DNA of 64,000 nt, taken from contig NZ_QTQI01000002.1 of assembly GCF_003853705.1 (NCBI RefSeq), positions 1-64,000 of the forward strand, written 5' to 3'. The position numbers were made by a program, and so were the translations under genes. The DNA is from Burkholderia sp. Bp8992 (GTDB lineage: Bacteria; Pseudomonadota; Gammaproteobacteria; Burkholderiales; Burkholderiaceae). Of the stretch, positions 15,304 to 24,818 are shown piece after piece (within the stretch, counting starts at the first letter, position 1; each line of letters opens with the position of its first letter). The notes below the pieces were generated by a model. It was not told where the DNA came from and ran no database searches. It saw nothing but the letters and a program-made list of their open reading frames with translations.

Positions 15304-16020
15304 TCATCCGCGCACGGCCTTCACGACGTACTGGCTCGTCGGCACCACGTCGATCTTGTCGAAATCGATGAAGCGTCCGCAGCTGTCCATCATTTCGGCC
15401 ACGTTGCGCTGGAACTTTTCCTCGTCGCCGACCGCATCGAAGAACGCGTGCGGATCGGTCATGGCCGCGGCCGGGAAGCATTCCTCGACGATCGCGTCGT
15501 AGCCGGGCGCCGCATGCGTGAGCGCGCGCACGACGACGTTCTGCACGTACAGGAAATTGTCCTGCGTATCGATCGCGACGCGCGTGTGATGACCGTGCCA
15601 CACGTCGAGCCACGCTTCGTGCGTGAGACGCGGCGGCCGCTTCAGGAACGCGAGCTGCGAGAAGCCGGCCGTGCGCTCGCCGGGCCGCGCGGGGAAGCGC
15701 GTGTTCGGAATCGGCTGCGACTCGGTGACGAGATACGCGGCCATGTGCGGGACTGCCGCGCGCACCGCGTCGTCGAACGGCTGGCGGAACATCGCGTTCG
15801 CGCTGTCCATCCACACCGCGACGATGCCGTCGATGCCCGGGTGCGTGCTGGTTTGCTTCAGGGCGGCGGCCGGCGCGACATCTTCATCGACGACGTTCAC
15901 CTGCACGCCGTGCACACCGAGCGACAGCAGCGTGTCGGCGAGCTGCGCGCGCACCGTGCGGTTCCATTGGTCGGGCGCAGCCTGCGTATCGCGCCACAAC
16001 ACGTAAATGACTTTCTCCAT
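15304..16020 (-). CDS. EthD domain-containing protein
   Basis: This 238-residue cytoplasmic protein has a dimeric alpha+beta-barrel/EthD-type domain, recognisable in the C-terminal half (FLKRPPRLTHEAWLDVWHGHHTRVAIDTQDNF...VEECFP). EthD-like proteins accompany degradative oxygenase pathways, and some have dehydratase or decarboxylase-like roles on polyketides and aromatics. It is followed upstream on the same strand by a SnoaL-like protein gene 50 bases away, probably one transcript. The neighbouring SDRs and second SnoaL-like protein suggest a shared catabolic pathway of unknown substrate. Confidence 0.75.
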   Translation of the reverse strand: MEKVIYVLWRDTQAAPDQWNRTVRAQLADTLLSLGVHGVQVNVVDEDVAPAAALKQTSTHPGIDGIVAVWMDSANAMFRQPFDDAVRAAVPHMAAYLVTESQPIPNTRFPARPGERTAGFSQLAFLKRPPRLTHEAWLDVWHGHHTRVAIDTQDNFLYVQNVVVRALTHAAPGYDAIVEECFPAAAMTDPHAFFDAVGDEEKFQRNVAEMMDSCGRFIDFDKIDVVPTSQYVVKAVRG

Positions 16021-16070
16021 TGCTCCGGCTCCAGAGGGAATGACGGGATCGGCGGCGCTGCCGCCGCGGT

Positions 16071-16583
16071 TCAGGAAGCGGTGTCGGCCGCTCCGGCCGC
16101 CTGATGCGCGCCGGGTGCGAACCGGTTCGCGGTCAGCGTGCACGACGGCGGGATGGGCGACGTGACGGTTTCGAACAGCCGTTCGTGACGCGTCGCGTGA
16201 ATGCGCCACACGCCGTCGCGCTTCACGTACTGGTCGTCGTAGAACGCGGTACCGTGCAGCAGGTAGTTGTCCTCGAGATTGATCGCGTGATCCTCGAGAA
16301 ACCACACGCCGCACGCATGATCGGCGGACACCAGCGTGAGTTCCGGGTGATGGCCGTGATGCATCGTCAGGAAGGTCGGCTTGCCGATCAGGTCGCGCAG
16401 GCTCGACACGAACGCGTCGCGGCCGTCGTACACATAGCGGCCGCCATACAGCCGCGCCTCGCAATCCTCGGTCAGGCACGCCGCGAGCAGCGCCCAGTCG
16501 TGCGTATCGACCGCGCGGAAATACCGATACTTCAACTGCCGGATCTGCTCGTACTCGTGGAGCGTGCGGGTCGTGTCGTCCAT
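16071..16583 (-). CDS. SnoaL/NTF2-like protein
   Basis: This 170-residue protein has an NTF2-like cone fold: an N-terminal helix pair (EQIRQLKYRYFRAVDTHDWALLAACLTEDCEARL), the central sheet with the MHHGHHPEL pocket, and the final WRIHATRHERLFETV strand. Such proteins act as small isomerases, dehydratases or hydroxysteroid-type isomerase relatives. It is divergent from a second NTF2-like gene (16773, plus), with 189 bases between the starts, and in line with the EthD gene. The two NTF2 proteins share the xxHHGxxPxI/L pocket motif and may handle the same class of substrate. Confidence 0.78.
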   Translation of the reverse strand: MDDTTRTLHEYEQIRQLKYRYFRAVDTHDWALLAACLTEDCEARLYGGRYVYDGRDAFVSSLRDLIGKPTFLTMHHGHHPELTLVSADHACGVWFLEDHAINLEDNYLLHGTAFYDDQYVKRDGVWRIHATRHERLFETVTSPIPPSCTLTANRFAPGAHQAAGAADTAS

Positions 16584-16772
16584 CGCCGTGTCTCGTGGTG
16601 GTGTCGTTCGATGGTAGGAACGAAGCCGCCTGCATCACATCGTCTGTTCGGACGAAACCCTCATGCGTGAACAGGCCGCTAATCCGAACGGGTGATGGCC
16701 GACGCATCGCGCGGCGGTAACGTGGCGTCGACGCGGCCTTCGAACCGCGCCGGCACCGAACAAGGAGACGGA

Positions 16773-17273
16773 ATGACCCTCATCGAATCGCTGGAAACTC
16801 GCGTGCGCCGGCTCGAGGACGTCGATGCGATCCGCCGGCTGAAGGCGCGCTACTTCACGTGCTGCGATCGCAAGGATCCGCAAGGGATGCGCGACTGCTT
16901 CGTCGCCGGCCCCGTGCAGATCGACTACGGGCGGATCGGCACATTCTCCACGCGCGACGCGCTCGTCGACGTGTTCGAGCAGCTCGGCTGTCATCCGCAC
17001 ATCGTCGAGATGCATCACGGCGTGAATCCCGACATCGCCGTGCTGGACGACATGCATGCGCGCGGCACGTGGGGCCTGCACTACCAGATGATCGATACGA
17101 ACGCGCGCACGCTCACGCAGCTCGGCGCGTATTACGACGACGCGTACCGGAAGATCGACGGCGAATGGAAGATCGCGGCCACGCGCTGCGTCGTCACGTC
17201 GACGCTGTCGGCCCGCTACGAAGGCGATGCACCCGGCGTGCTGTTCGCCGGCGCGCAGCCGCCGGCCGCCTGA
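16773..17273 (+). CDS. SnoaL/NTF2-like protein
   Basis: This 166-residue NTF2-like protein has DAIRRLKARYFTCCDRKDPQGMRDCFVAG, the pocket motif EMHHGVNPDI and the terminal WKIAATRCVVTSTLSARYE strand. ATG 16773 follows a strong ribosome site (aaggag). It begins a plus-strand run with three SDR genes (17324, 18200, 19050), which looks like an operon or two closely spaced ones. NTF2/SnoaL proteins paired with SDRs often catalyse dehydration or isomerisation of hydroxylated ring compounds. The substrate here is unknown. Confidence 0.78.
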   Translation: MTLIESLETRVRRLEDVDAIRRLKARYFTCCDRKDPQGMRDCFVAGPVQIDYGRIGTFSTRDALVDVFEQLGCHPHIVEMHHGVNPDIAVLDDMHARGTWGLHYQMIDTNARTLTQLGAYYDDAYRKIDGEWKIAATRCVVTSTLSARYEGDAPGVLFAGAQPPAA

Positions 17274-17323
17274 CGCACGCGATTGCCACGGTCGTGGCGA
17301 ACATTCCACAGGAGACATCGAAC

Positions 17324-18190
17324 ATGACACGGAACCACGATGCGCCGGTCGCCGTCGTGACGGGCGCATCGCGCGGCGCGGGCAAGGGCATCGCGCGCGC
17401 GCTCGGTGCGGCCGGCATGACCGTCTACGTGACGGGCCGCTCGCAGCGCGAAGGCGATGCACCGCTGCCCGGCACGATCCACGAGACCGCACGCGAGATC
17501 GACGCGCTCGGCGGCCGCGGGATCGCGGTGGCCTGCGACCACGCGGACGATGCGCAGGTGAAGGCGCTGTTCGAGCGCGTCGAGCGCGACGGCGGGCGGC
17601 TCGACATCCTCGTCAACAACGCGACCTGCCTGCACGACCAGTTGATCCTGCCGGGCCCGTTCTGGGAGAAGTCGCTCGACCTCGTGAACATCCTCGACGT
17701 CGGGCTGCGCTCGGCGTATGTCGCGAGCTGGCATGCGGCGCCGCTGATGGCGAAGCGCCGCAGCGGGCTGATCGCGTTCACGTCGTCGTTCGGCGCGAGC
17801 TGCTACATGCATGGCGCGGCGTACGGCGCGCAGAAATCCGGCGTCGACAAGTTCGCGAAGGACATGGCCGTCGACCTGAAGCCGTTCGACGTCGCGGCCG
17901 TGTCGATCTGGATGGGCCCGCTGCGCACCGAGCGCACGACGCGCGTGTGGGAAGCACATCCGGATCTCTACAAGGAATTCTCGCTCGTCGCCGAAAGCCC
18001 GGAATTCACGGGCCGCGTGATTCATGCGATCCACGGCGATCCGCAACGCATGGCGCTGTCGGGGCAGGTGCTCGTCGGTGCGGAAGCCGCGCTGCAGTAC
18101 GGGATTGCCGATCTCGACGGCAAGCAGCCGCCGTCGTATCGCGAGCTGCTCGGCGGGCCCGTGCAGGCCCATCCGGCGATCGTCGCTTAG
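17324..18190 (+). CDS. Short-chain dehydrogenase/reductase (SDR)
   Basis: This 288-residue SDR has the nucleotide-binding TGASRGAGKGIARAL near residues 14-28, NNAT in place of the usual NNAG, Ser in AFTSSFGASC, and YGAQK as the catalytic Tyr-x3-Lys. A basic residue after beta-2 (TGRSQRE) suggests NADP(H) preference. The insertion PLPGTIHETAREIDA and the overall length match the DHRS1-like SDR group. It starts 50 bases after the SnoaL-like gene with ribosome site caggag and is followed 9 bases later by the next SDR. Confidence 0.86.
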   Translation: MTRNHDAPVAVVTGASRGAGKGIARALGAAGMTVYVTGRSQREGDAPLPGTIHETAREIDALGGRGIAVACDHADDAQVKALFERVERDGGRLDILVNNATCLHDQLILPGPFWEKSLDLVNILDVGLRSAYVASWHAAPLMAKRRSGLIAFTSSFGASCYMHGAAYGAQKSGVDKFAKDMAVDLKPFDVAAVSIWMGPLRTERTTRVWEAHPDLYKEFSLVAESPEFTGRVIHAIHGDPQRMALSGQVLVGAEAALQYGIADLDGKQPPSYRELLGGPVQAHPAIVA

Positions 18191-18199
18191 GGAGCGCGC

Positions 18200-18955
18200 A
18201 TGGACCTCCTGAAGGGCAAGGTCGCGCTCGTGACGGGCGCGGGGCAGGGCGTCGGCCAGGGCGTCGCACATGCGCTGGCGGCCGAAGGCGCGCACGTCGC
18301 GGTGGTCGGCCGTACACGCGACAAGCTGCTCGTCACGTGCGAGGCCGTTCGCGCACGCGGCGGCGTGGCCGAGCCGTTCGTGTGCGACGTGATGGACACC
18401 GTGCAGATTGCGCAGTGCGTCGATGCCGTCGTCGAGCGGTTCGGCGGCGTGCAGATCCTGATCAACAACGCGCAGGTCGTGCCGCTCGGCCGCCTGCTCG
18501 ACGTGACCGACGCGGATTTTATGGCGGGGCTCGAATCGGGGCCGATCGCGACGCTGCGGATGATGCGCGCATGTCATCCGCATCTGAAGGGTGACGGCGT
18601 GATCGTCAACTTCGCGTCGTCGGCCGCGGTGCGCTGGGATGCGTCCGGGTACGGCGCGTATGCGGCGACGAAGGAAGCGATTCGCGCGCTGACGCGTGCG
18701 GCCGCATGCGAATGGGGCGTGGACGGCATCCGCGTGAACGCGGTCGCGCCGCACGCGTTGTCGCCGGGCCTGAAGGGCTGGGTCGGCGCGAATCCGCAGG
18801 AAGCCGCTGCGTTCTTTCGCACGATTCCGCTCGGCCGCGTTGGCGACTGCGAGCAGGACATCGGGCGCGCGATCGTGTTTCTCGCGAGCCGCGACGCTGC
18901 GTACCTGACGGGCGCGACGCTGCCGCTCGACGGCGGGCAGGCGTACTGGGGCTGA
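18200..18955 (+). CDS. Short-chain dehydrogenase/reductase (SDR)
   Basis: This 251-residue SDR has TGAGQGVGQGVAHAL near residues 12-26, NNAQ in the position of NNAG, Ser in NFASSAAVR and YAATK as the catalytic pair. It ends in PLDGGQAYWG, a pattern close to 3-oxoacyl reductase-like SDRs (LDGG). It follows the preceding SDR by 9 bases, so the two are translated from one message. It probably acts in the same unknown pathway as the adjacent SnoaL-like and EthD proteins. Confidence 0.86.
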   Translation: MDLLKGKVALVTGAGQGVGQGVAHALAAEGAHVAVVGRTRDKLLVTCEAVRARGGVAEPFVCDVMDTVQIAQCVDAVVERFGGVQILINNAQVVPLGRLLDVTDADFMAGLESGPIATLRMMRACHPHLKGDGVIVNFASSAAVRWDASGYGAYAATKEAIRALTRAAACEWGVDGIRVNAVAPHALSPGLKGWVGANPQEAAAFFRTIPLGRVGDCEQDIGRAIVFLASRDAAYLTGATLPLDGGQAYWG

Positions 18956-19049
18956 CGGCATACGGCCGGTGCCAATCAATCATGAATTCGGCAATTGCGC
19001 GCCTGCATGCGCACGGTTGCCGGCAAACCGGAATCGAAGCGAGGACGAC

Positions 19050-19826
19050 ATGGGTCGACTGGCAGGAAAGGTAGCGATCGTCACGGGCGGCGCGCGCGGC
19101 ATGGGCGCGGCGACGTGCAGGCTGTTCGTCGAGGAGGGCGCGCGCGTCGTGATCGGCGACGTGCTCGATGCGGAAGGCGCAGCGCTCGCGCGCGAACTGG
19201 GCGATGCGGCGCGCTTCATGCGGCTCGACGTGGCCGACGAAGCCAGCTGGGTATGCGTGACGGAAGCGACCGTCGAGCAGTTCGGCCGCATCGACGTGCT
19301 CGTCAACAACGCGGCCGTGCTGACGTTCGGCGGCATCACCGAGCTGTCGAAGCGCGATTTCGAACGCGCGGTGTCGATCAACCTGGTCGGCACGTTCGTC
19401 GGCATCCGTACGATCGCGCCGCACATGATCGCGCAAAAGAGCGGGGCGATCGTCAACATCTCGTCGGTGGACGGGCTGCGCGGCGTGAACGCGCTGGCCG
19501 CATACGTGTCGAGCAAGTGGGGTGTGCGCGGGCTGACCAAGGTCGCGGCGCTCGAACTCGGCCACCAGGGCGTGCGCGTGAATTCGATCCATCCGGGCGG
19601 CGTGAATACCGCGATGTCGAACCCGACCGGCGCGCCGCTCGAGGAAATCAACCGGCACTATGCGAACGTGCCGCAGCAGCGCGTCGGCTTGCCTGAAGAA
19701 ATCGCGCGCGCGACGCTGTTCCTCGCGAGCGACGAAGCGTCGTATTGCAACGGTGCCGAACTGGCCGTCGACGGCGGGATGGCGGCGGGCGCGTATTACC
19801 CCGGATTGCCCGGCGCGCCGTTTTGA
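19050..19826 (+). CDS. Short-chain dehydrogenase/reductase (SDR)
   Basis: This 258-residue SDR has TGGARGMGAATCRLF, GDVLD after beta-2 (NAD-type), NNAA, Ser in NISSVDG, YVSSK and the ending LAVDGGMAAG. The closest recognisable group is the 3-alpha/20-beta-hydroxysteroid or glucose 1-dehydrogenase-like SDRs. The ribosome site is gaggacg before ATG 19050. It is third in the SDR row, separated from the previous gene by 94 bases. Whether it is co-transcribed is not certain. Confidence 0.86.
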   Translation: MGRLAGKVAIVTGGARGMGAATCRLFVEEGARVVIGDVLDAEGAALARELGDAARFMRLDVADEASWVCVTEATVEQFGRIDVLVNNAAVLTFGGITELSKRDFERAVSINLVGTFVGIRTIAPHMIAQKSGAIVNISSVDGLRGVNALAAYVSSKWGVRGLTKVAALELGHQGVRVNSIHPGGVNTAMSNPTGAPLEEINRHYANVPQQRVGLPEEIARATLFLASDEASYCNGAELAVDGGMAAGAYYPGLPGAPF

Positions 19827-20351
19827 GCAGGGGCGCGTACCGGGCATTCGATCACGATGTTTGTGTGCGCAACCTATTTCGGGGTTTGCCTGAATAGCGA
19901 AAACGCGAATTCGCCCGGTGCGCATTCGCGTTCGCTTCGCGCGGGCGCGGCACACTGAAATTGCCGCTCCCGCGAAACCCAAAGCGGACGGACGTCCCGG
20001 CCGTTTCGTCCCCAAAGCGCACGCGACGACGGCTGCAAAAAAGACCTGCCTGCAACGCGCGTGCCGGTTCGCCGTCACAGTTGTTTCTTGTTGCAACGCA
20101 ATGCTTGTCCAATAACGGCGATGGTATGCTGGCCGGAATGGAGTTGTATGGCAGGTTGCTTGCATGGCGAAACTCGCGTTCGCACCCTCTAACGAGACTT
20201 CACCTTCTCTCGCACGCATCGCGGCATCGACGCGCGTTCCGCTCGCGCGTCTCGTCCTGCGCGCTGCCTCCTCCTGCGCTCCAATCGCATCCCCCATCTC
20301 GCGGGCTTGCCCCGCATCCCCATCCCCGTCCAATAATCTGGAGACATCCCC
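19827..20351 (+). promoter_or_regulatory. Long 5' region of pckG with inverted repeat
   Basis: This 525-base gap holds no convincing gene. At 19902-19910 and 19924-19932, AACGCGAAT and ATTCGCGTT form a perfect 9-base inverted repeat with a 13-base centre; it lacks a T-run, so an operator or mRNA hairpin is more likely than a terminator. The ribosome site ggagac (20340-20345) lies before the pckG ATG. A 76-codon open frame at 20164-20394 overlaps pckG and has poor composition, so I do not call it. Confidence 0.4.
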
Positions 20352-22217
<1,866 letters not shown>

Positions 22218-22243
22218 CGATCCGTATCGACGCATCGCCCTTG

Positions 22244-22284
22244 ACGTCCCGTCGCCGGCAGCGCTTGCCGGCGGCGGGACGTTT
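22244..22284. terminator. Hairpin after pckG
   Basis: GTCCCGTCGCCGGCA (22246-22260) pairs with TTGCCGGCGGCGGGAC (22265-22280) with one G-T wobble, and is followed by gtttt. It lies 27 bases after the pckG stop. It could also serve the convergent broken gene ending at 22300. Confidence 0.7.
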
Positions 22285-22299
22285 TCGCATCCGCGTCGC

Positions 22300-22506
22300 C
22301 TATTGCGCGCGGCAATGCGCGACGACTTCGTCGACCGCGCGCTGCACGTCGCCGCGCATGTACACGTCGCACGCGACGCCCTAGGTCTCGGCATCGGCTT
22401 CGCCACCGACGAGCGTGACGGACTGGTCGTGCACGTGATGCCGGGTCGCGTCGCGAGTGCGTGCGACGTCGATGCGCAGGTTCGCATCGGACCGATCGAT
22501 ACTCAT
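22300..22506 (-). pseudogene. Small conserved-looking gene interrupted by an in-frame TAG
   Basis: On the minus strand a 68-codon frame runs from ATG (22504-22506) to TAG (22300-22302), but codon 42 is TAG (22381-22383). The frame stays protein-like on both sides: MSIDRSDANLRIDVARTRDA...SVTLVGGEADAET before the stop and GVACDVYMRGDVQRAVDEVV after it. A single C-to-T change from CAG (Gln) would explain the stop. I do not recognise the family. It may be a recent pseudogene, a strain-specific mutation, or a sequencing error. The bases from here to 22860 hold nothing else I can support. Confidence 0.5.
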
Positions 22507-22859
22507 CGTCCATACGGAGCAGGGCGAAGGTCGGGGAAAACACCGGGTCCGGCAGGCGGGCGCAACGCGACGTGGCGGCGCTGCTGCGACGCAGCGTCCG
22601 ATGCGCGGCATGCGTCTGACGATTCGCACGGCAGGTCGGTAAAGGCGTTCGATGCGGCGCGTTTGCTGGCCGCACGCGGATTCGCCGCCGACGATGTTGC
22701 GACGCCGCATGGCGTGCGACTTCCTTTCAGCGTTTGTCCCTAGTCGAAACGGACGATGGCCGCCGGCCGGGCGCTGGCTACCGTGCAGTCATCCGGTGCC
22801 GCAAGCGATGCGCGCCGGACACGAACCGCACCAGCGGCCAACCGGAGGGGACGACGATC

Positions 22860-23069
22860 ATGAGACTGACGACTCGCAAGCTGTGCGTACTGGCGATGGG
22901 CACGTTCGCTGCGATGGCGATGGCGCGATACGCTGCCGACGCGGTCCCGTCGCCGCCGTACGCGGCCGGCATCCTGCAATGCCGCTCGGTCGATCCGAAC
23001 GGCTTGCCGACCGCGTGCGTGCCGATCGATCCGTCGCACTTCGGTTTCGCCGCGTTGCGCGGCATGTGA
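22860..23069 (+). CDS. Small exported hypothetical protein
   Basis: This 69-residue frame has a signal-peptide-like start (MRLTTRKLCVLAMGTFAAMAMA, residues 1-22) and a mature part of about 45 residues with two cysteines (ILQCRSVDPNG...TACVPIDP) that could form a disulphide. A ribosome site (gagggg) lies about 9 bases upstream. No family is recognised. It lies alone upstream of the FAD-dependent enzyme on the same strand, about 230 bases away. Confidence 0.5.
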   Translation: MRLTTRKLCVLAMGTFAAMAMARYAADAVPSPPYAAGILQCRSVDPNGLPTACVPIDPSHFGFAALRGM

Positions 23070-23297
23070 CGCCAGCGGCGGTGCGCCGCGCTGCGACGCG
23101 CATGGGCCGCAGTCGACGAGTTCCGGGTGTCGCACGTTGCGTGCGGCGCCCGATCGAGTCGCCGGTTCGGCTTCACATCGTTTGATTTCCCTCGGGCAGC
23201 ACACCGTACGTGCCAGGCGTTCGCACTGCCGCGTGCCCGGCAAGCCGCTGCCACGACCACCGCTTTCCGCAGATTCCCTTCACGCTGACCCATCCTC

Positions 23298-24791
23298 ATG
23301 TCATCCGACCATTCCCTGACTCGCCCCCTGAACCTTCGCGACGTACATCGCTGGGACGCCGAACACGATGTCGTGATCGTCGGCTTCGGCGCGGCCGGCG
23401 CGTGCGCCGCGATAGAAGCCGCGAGCGCCGGCGCCGACACGCTGATCGTCGAGCGCGCATCGAGCTACGGCGGCACGAGCGCGCTGTCGGGCGGCGAGAT
23501 CTACCTCGGCGGCGGCGGCACGCCTGCGCAGCGGCAGGCCGGCTTCACCGACGACACCGAGGATCTGTACCGCTACCTGATGCTCGCGGGCGGCCGCGAC
23601 GCCGACGAGGCGAAGGTGCGCCTCTACGCGAACGAGAGCCTCGCGCACCACGACTGGCTCGTCGCGCAGGGGTTGACCTACAAGAACACGTTCATCGCCG
23701 AGCGGATCGTCGAGCCGGAAACCGACGACTGCCTGATCTGGTCCGGCAGCGAGGAGGCCTGGCCGTTCAGCGAGGCCGCGAAGCCGTGTCCGCGCGGCCA
23801 TACGCCGCAATGGCCGGGTTGGGGCGGCGGCCAGCTGCTGATGCGCGTGCTGGCCGAACGCGTGGCGGCGCTCAGCGTCGCGACGCGCTACGACACGCGC
23901 GCGCTCGCGCTGATCGTCGACGACGGCGGCACGGTGTGCGGCGCCGTGCTGCGTGCGTACGGCGAGACGGTGTTCGCGCGGGCGCGCGGCGCAGTGATCC
24001 TGTGCGCGGGCGGCTTCGCGATGAACCGCGACATGGTGCGCCGGCATGCCCCGCAATTCCTGCGCTCGGACGAGCCGATCGGCAGCCCCGGCGACGACGG
24101 CTCGGGCATCCTGCTCGGCCAGAGCGTGGGCGGCGCGGCGATCCATATGGACCAGGGTTTCGTCAGCCTGCCGTTCTACGCGCCCGAATCGCTGATCAAG
24201 GGGATCTTCGTGAATGCGCGCGGCCAGCGTTTCATCAACGAGGACGGCTATCACGGCCGCACGGGCCATCATGCGTTTCACCAGGCCGGCGATCGCATCT
24301 ACCTGCTGGTCGACCAGGCGACCTACCAGGAGCCGCCCGCGATCGCGCGGATCGGGATCGCGGCGGCCGGCGAGACGTGGGAAGAAATCGAGCGCGACCT
24401 GCAGATGCCGGCCGGCACGCTGACGGCGACCGTCGACGTGTACAACCGCCATGCGGCCGAAGGCGCCGATCCGCTGTTCCACAAGGCGAAGAAGTGGCTG
24501 CAGCCGCTGATCGAGCCGCCGTTCGTCGCGCTCGATTGCCGGATCGACTACGCGTTCTACCCGCACTTCACGCTCGGCGGGCTCGACACGCTGCCGACCG
24601 GGCAGGTGCTCGACGCGGCGCGCGCGCCGGTGCCGGGCCTCTACGCGGCCGGCCGCACGACCTGCGGGCTGCCGCGCTGGGGCGCCGGATACAGCTCGGG
24701 GCTGTCGCTGGCCGACTCGACGTTCTTCGGCCGGCAGGCCGGCCGCCATGCGGCGCAGGCGCGGCGCGACGCGTTGCGCAGCGCCGCGTAG
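23298..24791 (+). CDS. FAD-dependent dehydrogenase, KstD/fumarate reductase family
   Basis: This 497-residue flavoprotein has an N-terminal Rossmann FAD motif (DVVIVGFGAAGACAAIEAASAGADTLIVERASSYGGTSALSGG, about residues 24-66) and the C-terminal FAD motif (LYAAGRTTCGLPRWGAGYSSGLSLADSTFFGRQAG). The family includes 3-ketosteroid Delta1-dehydrogenases and flavocytochrome-c fumarate reductases. There is no heme or signal segment, so it is cytoplasmic. It probably dehydrogenates or reduces an enone-type substrate. The nearby SDR/SnoaL genes would suit a steroid- or terpenoid-like pathway, which is inference. It is convergent with the acid phosphatase gene. Confidence 0.82.
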   Translation: MSSDHSLTRPLNLRDVHRWDAEHDVVIVGFGAAGACAAIEAASAGADTLIVERASSYGGTSALSGGEIYLGGGGTPAQRQAGFTDDTEDLYRYLMLAGGRDADEAKVRLYANESLAHHDWLVAQGLTYKNTFIAERIVEPETDDCLIWSGSEEAWPFSEAAKPCPRGHTPQWPGWGGGQLLMRVLAERVAALSVATRYDTRALALIVDDGGTVCGAVLRAYGETVFARARGAVILCAGGFAMNRDMVRRHAPQFLRSDEPIGSPGDDGSGILLGQSVGGAAIHMDQGFVSLPFYAPESLIKGIFVNARGQRFINEDGYHGRTGHHAFHQAGDRIYLLVDQATYQEPPAIARIGIAAAGETWEEIERDLQMPAGTLTATVDVYNRHAAEGADPLFHKAKKWLQPLIEPPFVALDCRIDYAFYPHFTLGGLDTLPTGQVLDAARAPVPGLYAAGRTTCGLPRWGAGYSSGLSLADSTFFGRQAGRHAAQARRDALRSAA

Positions 24792-24818
24792 CGCGCCGGT
24801 CAGGCGGCTGACTGGCGG

